NCBI RefSeq assembly: GCF_027492755.1
Contig: NZ_JAPUED010000174.1
Span: 8,829-46,700, forward strand
Reading direction: 5' to 3'
Origin: Micropruina sp.
GTDB lineage: Bacteria; Actinomycetota; Actinomycetes; Propionibacteriales; Propionibacteriaceae
DNA length: 37,872 nucleotides
Positions 16,501 to 24,080 of this stretch are shown here, in pieces (the first letter of the stretch is position 1; every line of letters begins with the position of its first letter). A program made the position numbers and the translations under genes. The notes beneath the pieces are model-generated. The model did not search any database. It was not told where the DNA came from and saw nothing but the letters and a program-made list of their open reading frames with translations.

Positions 16501-16955
16501 CCCGCGGCGACGGTCGGATCGGCCCGCGGCAGCGAGTACGCCACCGCATGGTGCGCTTCGTACAACAACAGGTCGTCGGCGCCGGGCACCTGGAGCTGGA
16601 CGCCGCGGCCGAAGCCGAGCTCGGCGGCTTCGCCGCTGAACCGGGCGCCACGCTCGCGTAGTTCCACCATCGTGGCGGCCAGGTCATCGCACATCAGGGC
16701 CATGCTGTGCTGCCGCGGCGCCGTCCAGGCCCTGCCCCGGTGGACGCCGCTGGTGGGATGCACCCCGACCTCGCTGGGTCCACTGCGGAAGATCAGCCAT
16801 TCGGCCGGATCGGTGCCCCCGGTGCCCGCGCCGCCGACACCGGAGTCGCCCTCGGCTCCCTCGGAGACGAACGGCCAGCGCAGCACCTCGGCGAAGAAGG
16901 CCCGTGTCGCTGCCGGGTCATCGGAGTAGATCATCGCGTGGAGGGCGGTCAACAT
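16494..16955 (-). CDS. VOC (glyoxalase/bleomycin-resistance-like) protein
   Basis: 153 residues, two beta-alpha-beta-beta-beta halves: ALHAMIYSDDPAATRAFFAEVLRW with a metal-site His near the start, then SMALMCDDLAATMVELRERGARF and RGVQLQVPGADDLLLYEA. The glycine-rich insert around residues 36-48 is likely a loop. VOC members are dioxygenases, isomerases or antibiotic-binding proteins; this one cannot be placed further. It converges on the SDR-TspO gene, with stop codons overlapping inside TCAGTGA. Upstream lies a 750-base gene-free region. Confidence 0.8.
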   Translation of the reverse strand: MLTALHAMIYSDDPAATRAFFAEVLRWPFVSEGAEGDSGVGGAGTGGTDPAEWLIFRSGPSEVGVHPTSGVHRGRAWTAPRQHSMALMCDDLAATMVELRERGARFSGEAAELGFGRGVQLQVPGADDLLLYEAHHAVAYSLPRADPTVAAGH

Positions 16956-17106
16956 CCGTTCAGGCTAGTTCGTACGGCCACGACAGAGAACGCCGTGGCG
17001 CGAAGGTTGCCGGCCGGGCACTACTGCCGAGGCCCGGTCGACGGCGCGGCCGGGTCGATTTCAACATTCCTCCCCTTTCGCCCCGCCCGCTGCCGTCGAA
17101 TTCATC

Positions 17107-17120
17107 TGTCTGGTCAGACA
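17107..17120. promoter_or_regulatory. Palindrome TGTCTG-GT-CAGACA
   Basis: Perfect 6-bp inverted repeat with a 2-base centre, the size and shape of a TetR-type operator, about 150 bases upstream of the VOC gene. The regulator is unknown. Confidence 0.45.
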
Positions 17121-17190
17121 TCGCTGCTTGTGACGCCTTACAACAGTTGATCGCGTCGGCCGCTGTAATTCATGACAGGCCCCGACAATC

Positions 17191-17206
17191 GACTGACTTG
17201 TCAGTC
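17191..17206. promoter_or_regulatory. Palindrome GACTGAC-TT-GTCAGTC
   Basis: Perfect 7-bp inverted repeat with a 2-base centre. It shares CTG/CAG and GTC/GAC cores with the site at 17107 but is not the same sequence. A TetR/AcrR-type operator is the likeliest reading; no adjacent gene explains it. Confidence 0.5.
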
Positions 17207-17427
17207 AAAGACGCCGCCAATTCACCATTGCGCATGCCGCAACAAGCGTGACGTCGGCGTCGATCGGCATTCGGGCACCGGCGTCCGACAATTCCGAGCG
17301 GGACTAAATTCGCGACTCCCCGCGGAGTGCCGGCCCTGGCGGCTTGCCGGCGGGCTCAGGCCGTCCGCAGGCGGGATTGCGCCTGAGCGGAGCCCTCCAC
17401 CGGTCGTGAATCCTCCCCCGGACGTGA

Positions 17428-17462
17428 ATGAAGGGCGGACGCCTAGAACGTCCGCCCTTCAT
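17428..17462. terminator. Orphan 14-bp perfect hairpin
   Basis: ATGAAGGGCGGACG (17428-17441) pairs perfectly with CGTCCGCCCTTCAT (17449-17462) around a 7-base loop. It is strong enough to act as a terminator, but no gene ends nearby on either strand. It may close an unannotated RNA or be a repeat element. A U-tract is absent. Confidence 0.55.
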
Positions 17463-17612
17463 CCCGCAGGGCACTGCGGTTGCGGTTGACCAGGCGAACC
17501 TGATCGAAACCACTAGGTCCGGCCCTCAGCTATCGGGGGGATTCCTTGGTGCCGGACGCAAACTCATCGGATGGGGGGCCGAAAAGTTGCTAGTACTAGT
17601 TGATCAGATTCC

Positions 17613-17648
17613 TGGACACTCGTCAAATCTTTCTTGGACGACTGTCCA
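17613..17648. promoter_or_regulatory. Twin operator-like repeats before the TetR gene at 17709
   Basis: TGGAC-N4-GTCCA at 17635-17648 is a perfect inverted repeat. TGGAC-N4-GTCAA at 17613-17626 is a near copy, 22 bases away centre to centre, about two helical turns. They lie 61-96 bases before the TetR start and fit autoregulation. Confidence 0.6.
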
Positions 17649-17708
17649 GTTTATTCACCATGAGTTACTGAACGATAGTAAAGTTACCGGCGCTAGAGGA
17701 AGGCGCTC

Positions 17709-18323
17709 ATGACTACGACTACGGAGCGGTCCGCTCGATCCCACGCGGACAAATTCTCCGCCCGCCGAACGATGCTCGCCCAGTCGGCGCTGACCGCGCT
17801 GGCCGAGCACGGGTTCGCCGACACCGGGCTACGCGACATCGCTCACTACTCCGCCCTGTCGCACGGGTCGCTGCACTACTACTTCGACGACAAGGACGAC
17901 CTGATCGCCGAGGCGGTGTGGGCATTCAAGTCGACCTGCGCACGCCGCTACGACGAGATCGTCGCCACGGCCACCGACTGCACCGAGCTAGCCACGCAGG
18001 TGGCCGCCCTGATGGCCACCACGCTGCGCAAGGATGCCGCGCTGCACCGCCTCTGGTACGACTTGCGCAACCAAGCCCTGTTCGGTCGCGGCTTCGGCAG
18101 CACGATCGTGCGCATCGACGAACTGCTGCAAGAGATGGTCTGGTCGATCGTGGCTCGATACAGCGAGTTGCACGGCAGTCCGTCCCGCTTCGAACCGGCC
18201 TTCGCCTACGCGCTGGTCGACGGCCTGTTCCAGCACGCACTGATCAGCTTCCTTCGCGGCGACCTCGACGCCCCCGAACGGCTACAGCGGGAGTGTGCCG
18301 CTCTGCTGGCCAGCGCCGTCTAG
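17709..18323 (+). CDS. TetR/AcrR-family transcriptional regulator
   Basis: 204 residues; ATG preceded by AGAGGAAGG. HTH domain residues 16-65: RRTMLAQSALTALAEHGFADTGLRDIAHYSALSHGSLHYYFDDKDDLIAEAV, a textbook TetR DNA-binding unit. The C-terminal helices (LWYDLRNQALFGRGFG, FAYALVDGLFQHALISFLRGD) look like the group with a VDGLxQ late helix, often regulating fatty-acid or lipid-related genes; that link is weak. There is no obvious target gene beside it: the next gene is convergent ogt, overlapping by 42 bases. Two TGGAC-N4-GTCCA-like sites upstream suggest it controls itself and perhaps distant genes. Confidence 0.87.
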   Translation: MTTTTERSARSHADKFSARRTMLAQSALTALAEHGFADTGLRDIAHYSALSHGSLHYYFDDKDDLIAEAVWAFKSTCARRYDEIVATATDCTELATQVAALMATTLRKDAALHRLWYDLRNQALFGRGFGSTIVRIDELLQEMVWSIVARYSELHGSPSRFEPAFAYALVDGLFQHALISFLRGDLDAPERLQRECAALLASAV

Positions 18324-18785
18324 CAGCGTCGGCTGGGCGGCGCGCTCGTGCTCGAGCAGCCAGCGCTTCCGTTCGATGCCTCCGGCGTAGCCGGTCAGGG
18401 TGCCGGAGGCGCCGATCACCCGGTGGCACGGCACCACGATCGCGATCGGGTTGCGTCCGTTCGCCAGGCCGACCGCCCGCGAGGCCGTGGGCTGCCCGAT
18501 GTGCCTGGCCAGCTCGCCGTAACTCCAGGTCTCGCCATAGGGAATCTTGCGCAGCGCCGCCCACACCTTGTGCTGGAAGGCCGTGCCGGACGCCGCAAGC
18601 ACCAGGTCGAAATCATCGCGCTCACCGGCGAAGTACTCCCGCAACTGAGCGGCAGCCGCTTCCGATTCATCGGACGGCGCCGCGGGAACGTCCGGCTCAC
18701 CGAACTTCACAGCGGTGACCGCACCGGCTGCGTCGACCGCGATCCAGAGCGGGCCGACCGGGGTGTCGAGCGTGGTGATGTTCAT
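18282..18785 (-). CDS. ogt: O6-alkylguanine-DNA alkyltransferase
   Basis: 167 residues from an ATG at 18785 with GGAGG seven bases upstream. The C-terminal methyltransferase domain carries FQHKVWAALRKIPYGETWSYGELA, RAVGLANGRNPIAIVVPCHRVIG with acceptor Cys120 in PCHRV, and GYAGGIERKRWLLEHE. The protein moves alkyl groups from O6-alkylguanine to its own cysteine and is consumed. It follows the AdaA-AlkA gene with an ATGA overlap, so the pair forms one alkylation-repair operon. Its end overlaps the convergent TetR gene by 42 bases. Confidence 0.95.
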   Translation of the reverse strand: MNITTLDTPVGPLWIAVDAAGAVTAVKFGEPDVPAAPSDESEAAAAQLREYFAGERDDFDLVLAASGTAFQHKVWAALRKIPYGETWSYGELARHIGQPTASRAVGLANGRNPIAIVVPCHRVIGASGTLTGYAGGIERKRWLLEHERAAQPTLLDGAGQQSGTLPL

Positions 18786-20257
18786 GATGCCTCCGGGATT
18801 CGGTTGATCGGGTGGTCCAGCAGAGACCACAGGTACTGGGTGGCGTAGCTGCGCCATGGACGCCAGCCCGCAGCCGCAGTGTTCAGTTCGGCGCCGGTGG
18901 TCAGGCCGCGTTCACGGGCGGCCCGGACGATGCCGAGGTCGCCGCCGGGGAACGCGTCCGGATCGCCGAGGGCACGCATCGCAATCAGTTCGACGCTCCA
19001 GGGCCCGATGCCGCGCAGGGCACCGAGAAGCTCCCGTGCCTCGGCCCGGTCGGCGCTCTCGCTCAGGTCGAGTCGTCCCTCGGCCAGCTCGCGGGCCAGT
19101 CCGATCAGGGTGTTGGCCCTGGCGGCCGGGCCGGGGATGTCGCCGGGCGCCAGTGCGGCGACGGCCTCCGCGGTCGGGAAGAGATGGGTGAGTCCGCCGG
19201 CGGGATCGCTGACCGGTTCACCGAGCCGCTGCACCAGGCGTCCGGTCTGGGTACGGGCGGCGGCGGTCGACACCTGCTGCCCGAGCACGATCCGCAGGGC
19301 GAGTTCGGCGCCGTCCGGGCTGCGCGGGACGCGGCGTCCGGGTGCGGCTGCGACCAGCGGCGCGAGCAGCGGATCGGCCTCGAGAGCCTCACTGACCGCG
19401 ACCGGGTCGGCGTCCAGGTCGAGCATCCGCCGGCAACGTCCGATCGCCGGGGTGAGGTCGCGCGGATCGGTCAGCCACAGGGTGGCCGCAATGTGGTCCG
19501 GGCGGGGCTCGAGCGCGACGATGCCGGGGCCGTGCGGCAACGCGAGCGTCCGACGGTAGGCGCCGTCGCGCCACTCCTCCACCCCCGGCACGGCGGTGGC
19601 CACCAGATGGCCGAACAGGTTGCTCGGCTCGAACGGACGCCGGAACGGCAGCCGCAACTCGACCGCACCCAGCTGGGTGCGAGGGGTCGAGGTGCGCCGC
19701 AGCCGGGCTCGCAGCTCGCCCGGGGTCAGGTCATAGGCGGCGCGGATGGCGTCGTTGAACGACCGGACCGATCCGAAGCCGGCGGCGAAGGCGACCTCGC
19801 CCAGCCGCATGGACGTCGTCTCCAGCAGCACCCGGGCGGTGTGGGCCCGCTGTGCGCGAGCCAGCGCCAGCGGGGTGGCGCCGAGTTCGGCGGCGAGCGC
19901 CCGCTGCAACTGCCGCACCGAGTACCCGAGCCGCTGCGCCAGTCCCGCGACCCCCTCTCGGTCGACCAGTCCGTCGCCGATCAGCCGCATGGCCCGCGCC
20001 ACCGTGTCGGCGCGGACGTCCCACGCCGCGGAGCCGGGCACCGTGTCCGGCCGGCAGCGACGGCAGGCCCGGAAGCCGGCGTCCTGAGCGGCGGCAGCGG
20101 TCGGATAGAAGTCGGTGTTCTCCGGACGCGGGGTCAGCGCCGGACAACTCGGCCGGCAGTAGATGCCGGTGGTGGCGACGGCGGTGAAGAACTCGCCGTC
20201 GAAGCGGGCGTCACGGCTGGCGACGGCCCGCAAGCACACCTCACGACTCGGAATCAT
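18782..20257 (-). CDS. AdaA-AlkA fusion: alkylation sensor/regulator with 3-methyladenine glycosylase
   Basis: 491 residues. Residues 1-75 are the Ada zinc domain with Cys34, Cys38 (YCRPSCP) and Cys65, Cys68 (CRRCRP), where the first cysteine normally accepts methyl from phosphotriesters. Residues 85-185 are an AraC-type HTH (GLAQRLGYSVRQLQRAL; FAAGFGSVRSFNDAIRAAYDLTPGELR). Residues about 195-491 are AlkA: N-terminal TBP-like domain, then the HhH-GPD glycosylase with LRGIGPWSVELIAMR and Asp440 in FPGGD. It removes alkylated purines and probably activates its own operon when methylated. Such fusions are common in actinobacteria. The operon partner is ogt. Confidence 0.95.
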   Translation of the reverse strand: MIPSREVCLRAVASRDARFDGEFFTAVATTGIYCRPSCPALTPRPENTDFYPTAAAAQDAGFRACRRCRPDTVPGSAAWDVRADTVARAMRLIGDGLVDREGVAGLAQRLGYSVRQLQRALAAELGATPLALARAQRAHTARVLLETTSMRLGEVAFAAGFGSVRSFNDAIRAAYDLTPGELRARLRRTSTPRTQLGAVELRLPFRRPFEPSNLFGHLVATAVPGVEEWRDGAYRRTLALPHGPGIVALEPRPDHIAATLWLTDPRDLTPAIGRCRRMLDLDADPVAVSEALEADPLLAPLVAAAPGRRVPRSPDGAELALRIVLGQQVSTAAARTQTGRLVQRLGEPVSDPAGGLTHLFPTAEAVAALAPGDIPGPAARANTLIGLARELAEGRLDLSESADRAEARELLGALRGIGPWSVELIAMRALGDPDAFPGGDLGIVRAARERGLTTGAELNTAAAGWRPWRSYATQYLWSLLDHPINRIPEAS

Positions 20258-20346
20258 GGCTCCATCATGGTCGCCGCCACCGACAAGACCTAGCAAGAAT
20301 GCGACATGGAGTTCCGGCTCGAGTTCGGTCCGGTCTCGCGGGGTTC

Positions 20347-20392
20347 GTCATCCCGCCGACGCCGGGATCTCCGCGGGACGCCGGTCATGCCA
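20347..20392. repeat. Degenerate GTCATCCCG-family palindrome
   Basis: GTCATCCCG at 20347, then ATCCCG-N7-CGGGAT (20350-20368) and a trailing CCGGTCAT. It resembles a decayed copy of the element at 22423-22522 and 25776-25900. It lies between the adaA-alkA start and the phosphotransferase stop. Confidence 0.45.
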
Positions 20393-20410
20393 ACAACGGC
20401 GTCCGGCGGT

Positions 20411-21340
20411 TCAGACCTCGGCGCGGGCGATCGTCTCCGCGGTGGCCAGGAACCGGTCGCCCTCGTCGGGGTAGCCGAACCAGTGCAGATAGAGCCCGGT
20501 GGTGACCCGTTCGACGAAGCCCCAGCGCCAGACCCGCTCAGGCACCGCCTCGCCCCCCTCGACCAGCATCTGGCAGCCCTCCCGCAGCAGCGCCACGCCG
20601 GCGCCCGGACGCCTGGTCTCTGCGCCTGCGAACTCCAGGCAGGCGTCGCGCAGCACCACGCCCAGGTCGTAGGCCCGCTCACCGACGAAGCCGTCCGGGT
20701 CGATCAGCGCCCAGCCGTCGCCGCGCCGCAGCACGTTCCCGGCGTGCGGATCGCCATGGCAGACCACTTCGGCACGTTCGTCGGCGGCCAATTGTTCGGC
20801 GTAGTCGGCCGCCAATGCCAGGGCGGTGGGCGTCGCCTCGCCGTAGCGCGGGCCGAGGTCGGCCAGAATGCCGCGCAGCCCGCCCGCCTTGGACTCGAAC
20901 GGACGCCCGACCGCCACCGGCACCGCCCATGCCCGGCGCAGCAGCGGCACTATCGTGCGCACCTGTCCGATCAGGTCTGACCGGACGCCCCAGAGCGTGC
21001 CGCCCAGCCGCTCGGTGAGCAGCACCCCGCGGGAGGCGTCCCAATCGAGTACCCGCACGTAGCCGTCCCCGCCGGCGGCGAGCAGTACCGCCGCGGCGAT
21101 GTCCTGGACGCCGGGCAGCTGGATCTTCAGCACCGCGGCAGTCCCGTCAGGGGTGATCACCGCCAGCGGCGGCGGGTTGACTCCACCGCCGAACCACTCG
21201 GTCGGCGTCAGTGCCCAGGCACCACACACCTGCGCCAGGACGCACTCGTAGTGCGCCACCTCCGCACCGATATCTCGCTGGGAGATCACCTCCCGACGCC
21301 GCGCTTCGTCGATGGCCGCCACGATCACCTCCGAGTCCAC
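20411..21340 (-). CDS. Aminoglycoside/hydroxyurea-type phosphotransferase, APH(6)-like
   Basis: 309 residues from a GTG start. Kinase-like fold: AVLKIQLPG provides the ATP-anchoring lysine, EVVCHGDPHAGNVLRR is the Brenner-type catalytic loop (Asp and Asn), and ALIDPDGFVGERAYDLGVVLRD is the metal-binding loop typical of the streptomycin 6-kinase/hydroxyurea phosphotransferase family. Some members inactivate streptomycin by O-phosphorylation; many chromosomal relatives have other or unknown substrates. No mobile element flanks it, and codon use matches its neighbours, so it looks like a native gene. Resistance should not be assumed from the fold. Confidence 0.85.
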   Translation of the reverse strand: MDSEVIVAAIDEARRREVISQRDIGAEVAHYECVLAQVCGAWALTPTEWFGGGVNPPPLAVITPDGTAAVLKIQLPGVQDIAAAVLLAAGGDGYVRVLDWDASRGVLLTERLGGTLWGVRSDLIGQVRTIVPLLRRAWAVPVAVGRPFESKAGGLRGILADLGPRYGEATPTALALAADYAEQLAADERAEVVCHGDPHAGNVLRRGDGWALIDPDGFVGERAYDLGVVLRDACLEFAGAETRRPGAGVALLREGCQMLVEGGEAVPERVWRWGFVERVTTGLYLHWFGYPDEGDRFLATAETIARAEV

Positions 21341-21397
21341 CGTCCGAGGCTAGTGCCGTCCCGGCCTCAGATTCCGGAACGAGCGTAGGTTGACCGC

Positions 21398-21973
21398 ATG
21401 ACCGTGCAGATCCACCCGGCGACCGCCGCCCGGTTCGACGACGCGGCGACGATCCTGGCCCCGAAGCGGCCCGGCGCTCAGGGCTGCTGGTGCCTCAGCT
21501 ACCGGCTGCCGCCGGCGGAGAACGACGCGCTGCGTCAACCGCACCGAGGCGAGGCACTCCGCGAACTGTGCGGACGCCGCGGGCGGGCGCCGGGCGTCCT
21601 CGCCTACGACGGCGACGAGGTGGTCGGCTGGGCCGCGATCGCACCGCGTAGCGAACTGAACGGTCTGGGCGACAAGCACTTTCCTCGCGATGAGGACGAT
21701 CCGTGGGCATTGACCTGCTTTCGCGTCCGCGCCGGTCACGGACGCCGTGGCGTCGCCCGGGCACTGCTGGCCGGGGCCGTCGACTACGCCGCTTCGCGCG
21801 ACGCAACCGCGGTCATCGGCTACCCGATCGATGCGGACGGTGCGAAGATCGACCGCACCCAGGCATCCGCGGGGCTACTCAAATGGTTCACCGATGCCGG
21901 TTTCGCGGTCGTCGGCGATACCGGCTACAAGGTCAACGGCCGGCCACGAGTGATCGTCCGCAAGGAACTCTGA
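21398..21973 (+). CDS. GNAT-family N-acetyltransferase
   Basis: 191 residues. The acetyl-CoA loop lies in FRVRAGHGRRGVARALLAGAVDYAASRDATAVIGYPID, matching the GNAT R/Q-x-x-G-x-G/A pattern. The front part, KRPGAQGCWCLSYRLPP, contains a CWC motif seen in one GNAT subgroup. The end, GLLKWFTDAGFAVVGDTG, is the usual final strand. It is divergent from the phosphotransferase gene by 57 bases and convergent with DUF1905 by 10 bases. Substrate unknown. Confidence 0.85.
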   Translation: MTVQIHPATAARFDDAATILAPKRPGAQGCWCLSYRLPPAENDALRQPHRGEALRELCGRRGRAPGVLAYDGDEVVGWAAIAPRSELNGLGDKHFPRDEDDPWALTCFRVRAGHGRRGVARALLAGAVDYAASRDATAVIGYPIDADGAKIDRTQASAGLLKWFTDAGFAVVGDTGYKVNGRPRVIVRKEL

Positions 21974-21983
21974 GCCGATCCGC

Positions 21984-22277
21984 TCACATTCCCCGGATCC
22001 GGAAGGTCACCTCAACCACGTGGTTCACCGCGATCTTCTCGGCGTCACGAACCGCCGCCTTGACCGGCAGCAGGTACCCGCCGTCCCGCGGAAACAAGGA
22101 GGTGGTCCAGCTGGTTCGCCCGGTGGTCGCCTCGACCGGGATCACACCCCAGCCGTAGCTGACCGCCCGTGCGACCACGCCGATCTGCTCGGCCACCCAG
22201 TCCGGCAGCGCGATGAAGTAGTACGGCGCCGGTCCGCGCCACTCGATCACCGTTCCGGAGAAGTCGAACTCGACCAC
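21984..22277 (-). CDS. DUF1905 protein
   Basis: 97 residues from a GTG at 22277; the longer frame upstream translates a palindromic repeat and was discarded. The chain FDFSGTVIEWRGPAPYYFIALPD, YGWGVIPVEATTGRTSWTTSLFPRDGGYLLPVKAAVR and VVEVTFRIR follows the DUF1905 pattern closely (WRGPAPYYF, GWGVIPV, TSLFPRDGGYLLPVK). The family forms a small beta barrel and has no settled function; it often occurs with YdeI/OmpD-associated domains. No ribosome-binding site is obvious. Confidence 0.82.
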   Translation of the reverse strand: MVEFDFSGTVIEWRGPAPYYFIALPDWVAEQIGVVARAVSYGWGVIPVEATTGRTSWTTSLFPRDGGYLLPVKAAVRDAEKIAVNHVVEVTFRIRGM

Positions 22278-22317
22278 GCGCAGAGTCTGCCACCCGGACC
22301 GGGTAGCCCCCACCGCT

Positions 22318-22383
22318 GGTTGAGCTTGTCGAAACCTGAGCTGTCGAGAGACCGTGCCTACCTGGGTCTCGTCAAGCCCGACC
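22318..22383. repeat. Inverted pair of the GGTTGAGCTTGTCGAAACC repeat
   Basis: GGTTGAGCTTGTCGAAACC at 22318-22336 faces its degenerate reverse complement at 22365-22383, so the whole 66 bases can fold into a hairpin. It sits directly upstream of DUF1905. The same 19-mer recurs at 25058-25117 and within ligD. Confidence 0.8.
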
Positions 22384-22422
22384 AACGGCCGGCCGCTCAC
22401 AAACGAAGCACTGCTCGTTCAC

Positions 22423-22522
22423 GTCATCCCGGGCTCCGACCCGAGATCTCAACCCGGGATCTCAGGCGGGGAGAGATCCCGGATCAAGTCCGGGATGACC
22501 AGGGCGGGGCTTTGATCAGCGC
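22423..22522. repeat. GTCATCCCGG-family palindromic element, copy A
   Basis: Outer arms GTCATCCCGG (22423-22432) and CCGGGATGAC (22490-22499) are perfectly inverted, with internal GATCTC/GAGATC and CCCGGGAT/ATCCCGG repeats. The right end runs into GGGGCTTTGATCAGCGC, nearly the same end as copy B at 25776-25900. It finishes 5 bases beyond the siderophore-interacting gene stop, so it may also terminate that transcript. Confidence 0.8.
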
Positions 22523-22526
22523 ATCC

Positions 22527-23219
22527 CTAACCGGTGGTGCGACCGATCGTCCAGTAGCCCATCGCGTGGCCCTCCCGCTTGCCGGCACCGGTGGCCGTCC
22601 GCAGCAGCTCCTTGATCGCCCGGGTCTGGGCGGTATCCACACAGACCCAACCGAACCAGCCGTGCACGCCGGACAGCTCCGCACTGAGCCGCATGGTGAG
22701 CTCCTCGTGCGGTACCCAACTCGCCCGCAGGCCGGGGTGTGAAGCGAGCGGAAGTTCCTCGTCGCCAGGATGCTGACTCCCTAGCCAGAGCTGGATCTGG
22801 AGGTCGTCGGGCAGGGTCGGGACAATGCTGTTCACCGCGGGCAGCGAGGCCGGGTCAGCGACCATGACGAAGCCGGGCGGCATCGGGTCGGGCCGGATGT
22901 AGTCGTCACGGGTCAGCACCGACACCTGGACGACGTCGCCGGGCTGCGCAGTGCGGGCCAGGTCCATGGCGTAGCCGGTGGAGTGCATCGCGAACTCGAT
23001 GTCGAAGGTGCCGGCCGCGGCGTCCGGGTCGACCAGGGTGAAAGCTCGTTGATAGAGCCGATCAGGTCCGGGACACCAGAGCCGGATCCACATGCTCGGG
23101 TAGGGCGGATGAGCGGCCAACAACTCGGGTGCGGCGAACGACAGCCGGCGATAGTACGGACCGATGTCGCGGGCGCCGGTCACCGTGATCGTGTAGTCGC
23201 GGGACCGGAAGGCCCGCAT
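22527..23219 (-). CDS. Siderophore-interacting (ferric-siderophore reductase) protein
   Basis: 230 residues from an ATG at 23219, five bases after AAGGAG; an ATG at 23264 (245 residues) is possible but has a weaker site. The SIP family binds FAD and NAD(P)H and reduces ferric siderophores in the cytosol to release iron. Visible marks: TVTGARDIGPYYRRLSF at the front, LYQRAFTLVDPDAA as the FAD-binding R-x-F-T segment, the SIP-domain FGWVCVDTAQTRAIKELL, and the end GYWTIG. An iron box with 17 of 19 consensus matches lies 59 bases upstream. No siderophore transporter or synthetase is in the window, so it probably serves a distant uptake system. Confidence 0.92.
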   Translation of the reverse strand: MRAFRSRDYTITVTGARDIGPYYRRLSFAAPELLAAHPPYPSMWIRLWCPGPDRLYQRAFTLVDPDAAAGTFDIEFAMHSTGYAMDLARTAQPGDVVQVSVLTRDDYIRPDPMPPGFVMVADPASLPAVNSIVPTLPDDLQIQLWLGSQHPGDEELPLASHPGLRASWVPHEELTMRLSAELSGVHGWFGWVCVDTAQTRAIKELLRTATGAGKREGHAMGYWTIGRTTG

Positions 23220-23277
23220 GATGACTCCTTGGACGCCCTTGCCCAGCGTCGCGGTCTCAACCATTGCACTCCTTAGA

Positions 23278-23296
23278 TTAGGTTTGCCTAACCTAA
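23278..23296 (-). promoter_or_regulatory. Strong DtxR/IdeR iron box
   Basis: TTAGGTTTGCCTAACCTAA differs from the consensus TTAGGTTAGGCTAACCTAA at only two central positions. It lies in the 78 bases between the upstream TetR stop and the SIP start. A further TTAG just upstream hints at a second, overlapping dimer site. Confidence 0.9.
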
Positions 23297-23297
23297 G

Positions 23298-23966
23298 TTA
23301 GCTGATTTCAGCACCGCCTTGCCGGCTGCTCACAGCAAGGACACCGTCCACCACGTCGCGGACCAGCCGTCGGGCCATCGCGTCGCGCGCCTCCCGCGGC
23401 GCTCCCCGCAGTGGGCCCTGGGTGGCCAGCGAGGCGAAGCCGTGCACGCTCGACCAGCACTGGATCGCCGCCGGCTCCACACCTTCCGCCGGCAGCGCCC
23501 CGACCGCGGCCAGGCCGACGAGCGCGTCGGTGAGCAGCTGGAACGGCGTCCTGCCGCTATCGCCCGCACCGTCGGCCAGTTCGGCATGTTCCATACCGAG
23601 CAGGCCGTAGAGACCGATCCGGAAGACCCGGGGTTGATCGAGGGCGAAGGCCAGGTACCCGTCACCGACCGCTTCGAGCATCGCGCGGGCTCGCCCTACC
23701 GGATCGGCGATCTCCACCCGGGCCTGGTGCTCCTCGATGGCCCGAGCCAGTCCGCGGATCGACCACAGCCCGATGGCGACCCGAAGTTCCTCCAGGCCGG
23801 CGAAGTGGCGGTAGGCGGCAGCAGGACTGACCCCGGCACGCCGGGTGACCGCGCGCAGCGTGACGGCATCCGGCCCCTGGTCGACAGCCAGGTGGTAGCC
23901 GGCCTCCACCAACGCGGCCCGCAGATTGCCGTGGTGGTACCGCCCTGTGGGGGTTGCCTCCGCCAT
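23298..23966 (-). CDS. TetR-family regulator with WHG-type C-terminal domain
   Basis: 222 residues from an ATG at 23966; a GTG two codons earlier is possible. HTH residues 10-55: YHHGNLRAALVEAGYHLAVDQGPDAVTLRAVTRRAGVSPAAAYRHFAGLEEL, the form typical of WHG-domain TetR proteins. CWSSVHGFASLATQGPL is the WHG signature itself. It lies upstream of the siderophore-interacting gene on the same strand, but an iron box separates them, so co-regulation is not certain. A GATGT-TT-ACATC site in the divergent promoter region is a candidate for its operator. Confidence 0.88.
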   Translation of the reverse strand: MAEATPTGRYHHGNLRAALVEAGYHLAVDQGPDAVTLRAVTRRAGVSPAAAYRHFAGLEELRVAIGLWSIRGLARAIEEHQARVEIADPVGRARAMLEAVGDGYLAFALDQPRVFRIGLYGLLGMEHAELADGAGDSGRTPFQLLTDALVGLAAVGALPAEGVEPAAIQCWSSVHGFASLATQGPLRGAPREARDAMARRLVRDVVDGVLAVSSRQGGAEIS

Positions 23967-23993
23967 TCCCACCGCCTACGGTTTCCAGAACCG

Positions 23994-24005
23994 GATGTTT
24001 ACATC
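23994..24005. promoter_or_regulatory. Operator-like GATGT-TT-ACATC
   Basis: Perfect 5-bp inverted repeat with a 2-base centre, overlapping two direct copies of GTTTAC (23997 and 24006). It lies between the divergent TetR and DinB genes, so the TetR protein may control both. Confidence 0.55.
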
Positions 24006-24080
24006 GTTTACTTTAGACCTGGGAGCGCAGCTGTGAGGGAACCGGACGAAAATGTCGGTGGCGGCAGACAGGCTGCGTCC

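Larger units (their letters stand above)
16956..17427. other. Gene-free stretch with palindromes
   Basis: No frame here looks coding: the only sizeable one (17172-17489) has an unlikely composition and no ribosome-binding site. Besides the two palindromes listed separately, CAGGCG-N6-CGCCTG forms a hairpin near 17370-17387. The stretch ends at a strong 14-bp hairpin. A short untranslated RNA ending there is possible but unproven. Confidence 0.4.

Noticed and set aside
17172..17489. Plus-strand frame of 105 residues in the gene-free region
   Set aside because: No ribosome-binding site, Pro/Arg-rich translation, and it reads through the 14-bp hairpin at 17428.
18812..20293. 493-residue plus-strand open frame opposite adaA-alkA
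   Set aside because: Composition is shadow-like. The minus strand carries the Ada cysteines and the HhH-GPD aspartate.
20411..21340. Calling the phosphotransferase an acquired streptomycin-resistance gene
   Set aside because: Motifs fit the family, but there is no mobile element nearby and base use matches the neighbours. A chromosomal relative with another substrate is as likely.
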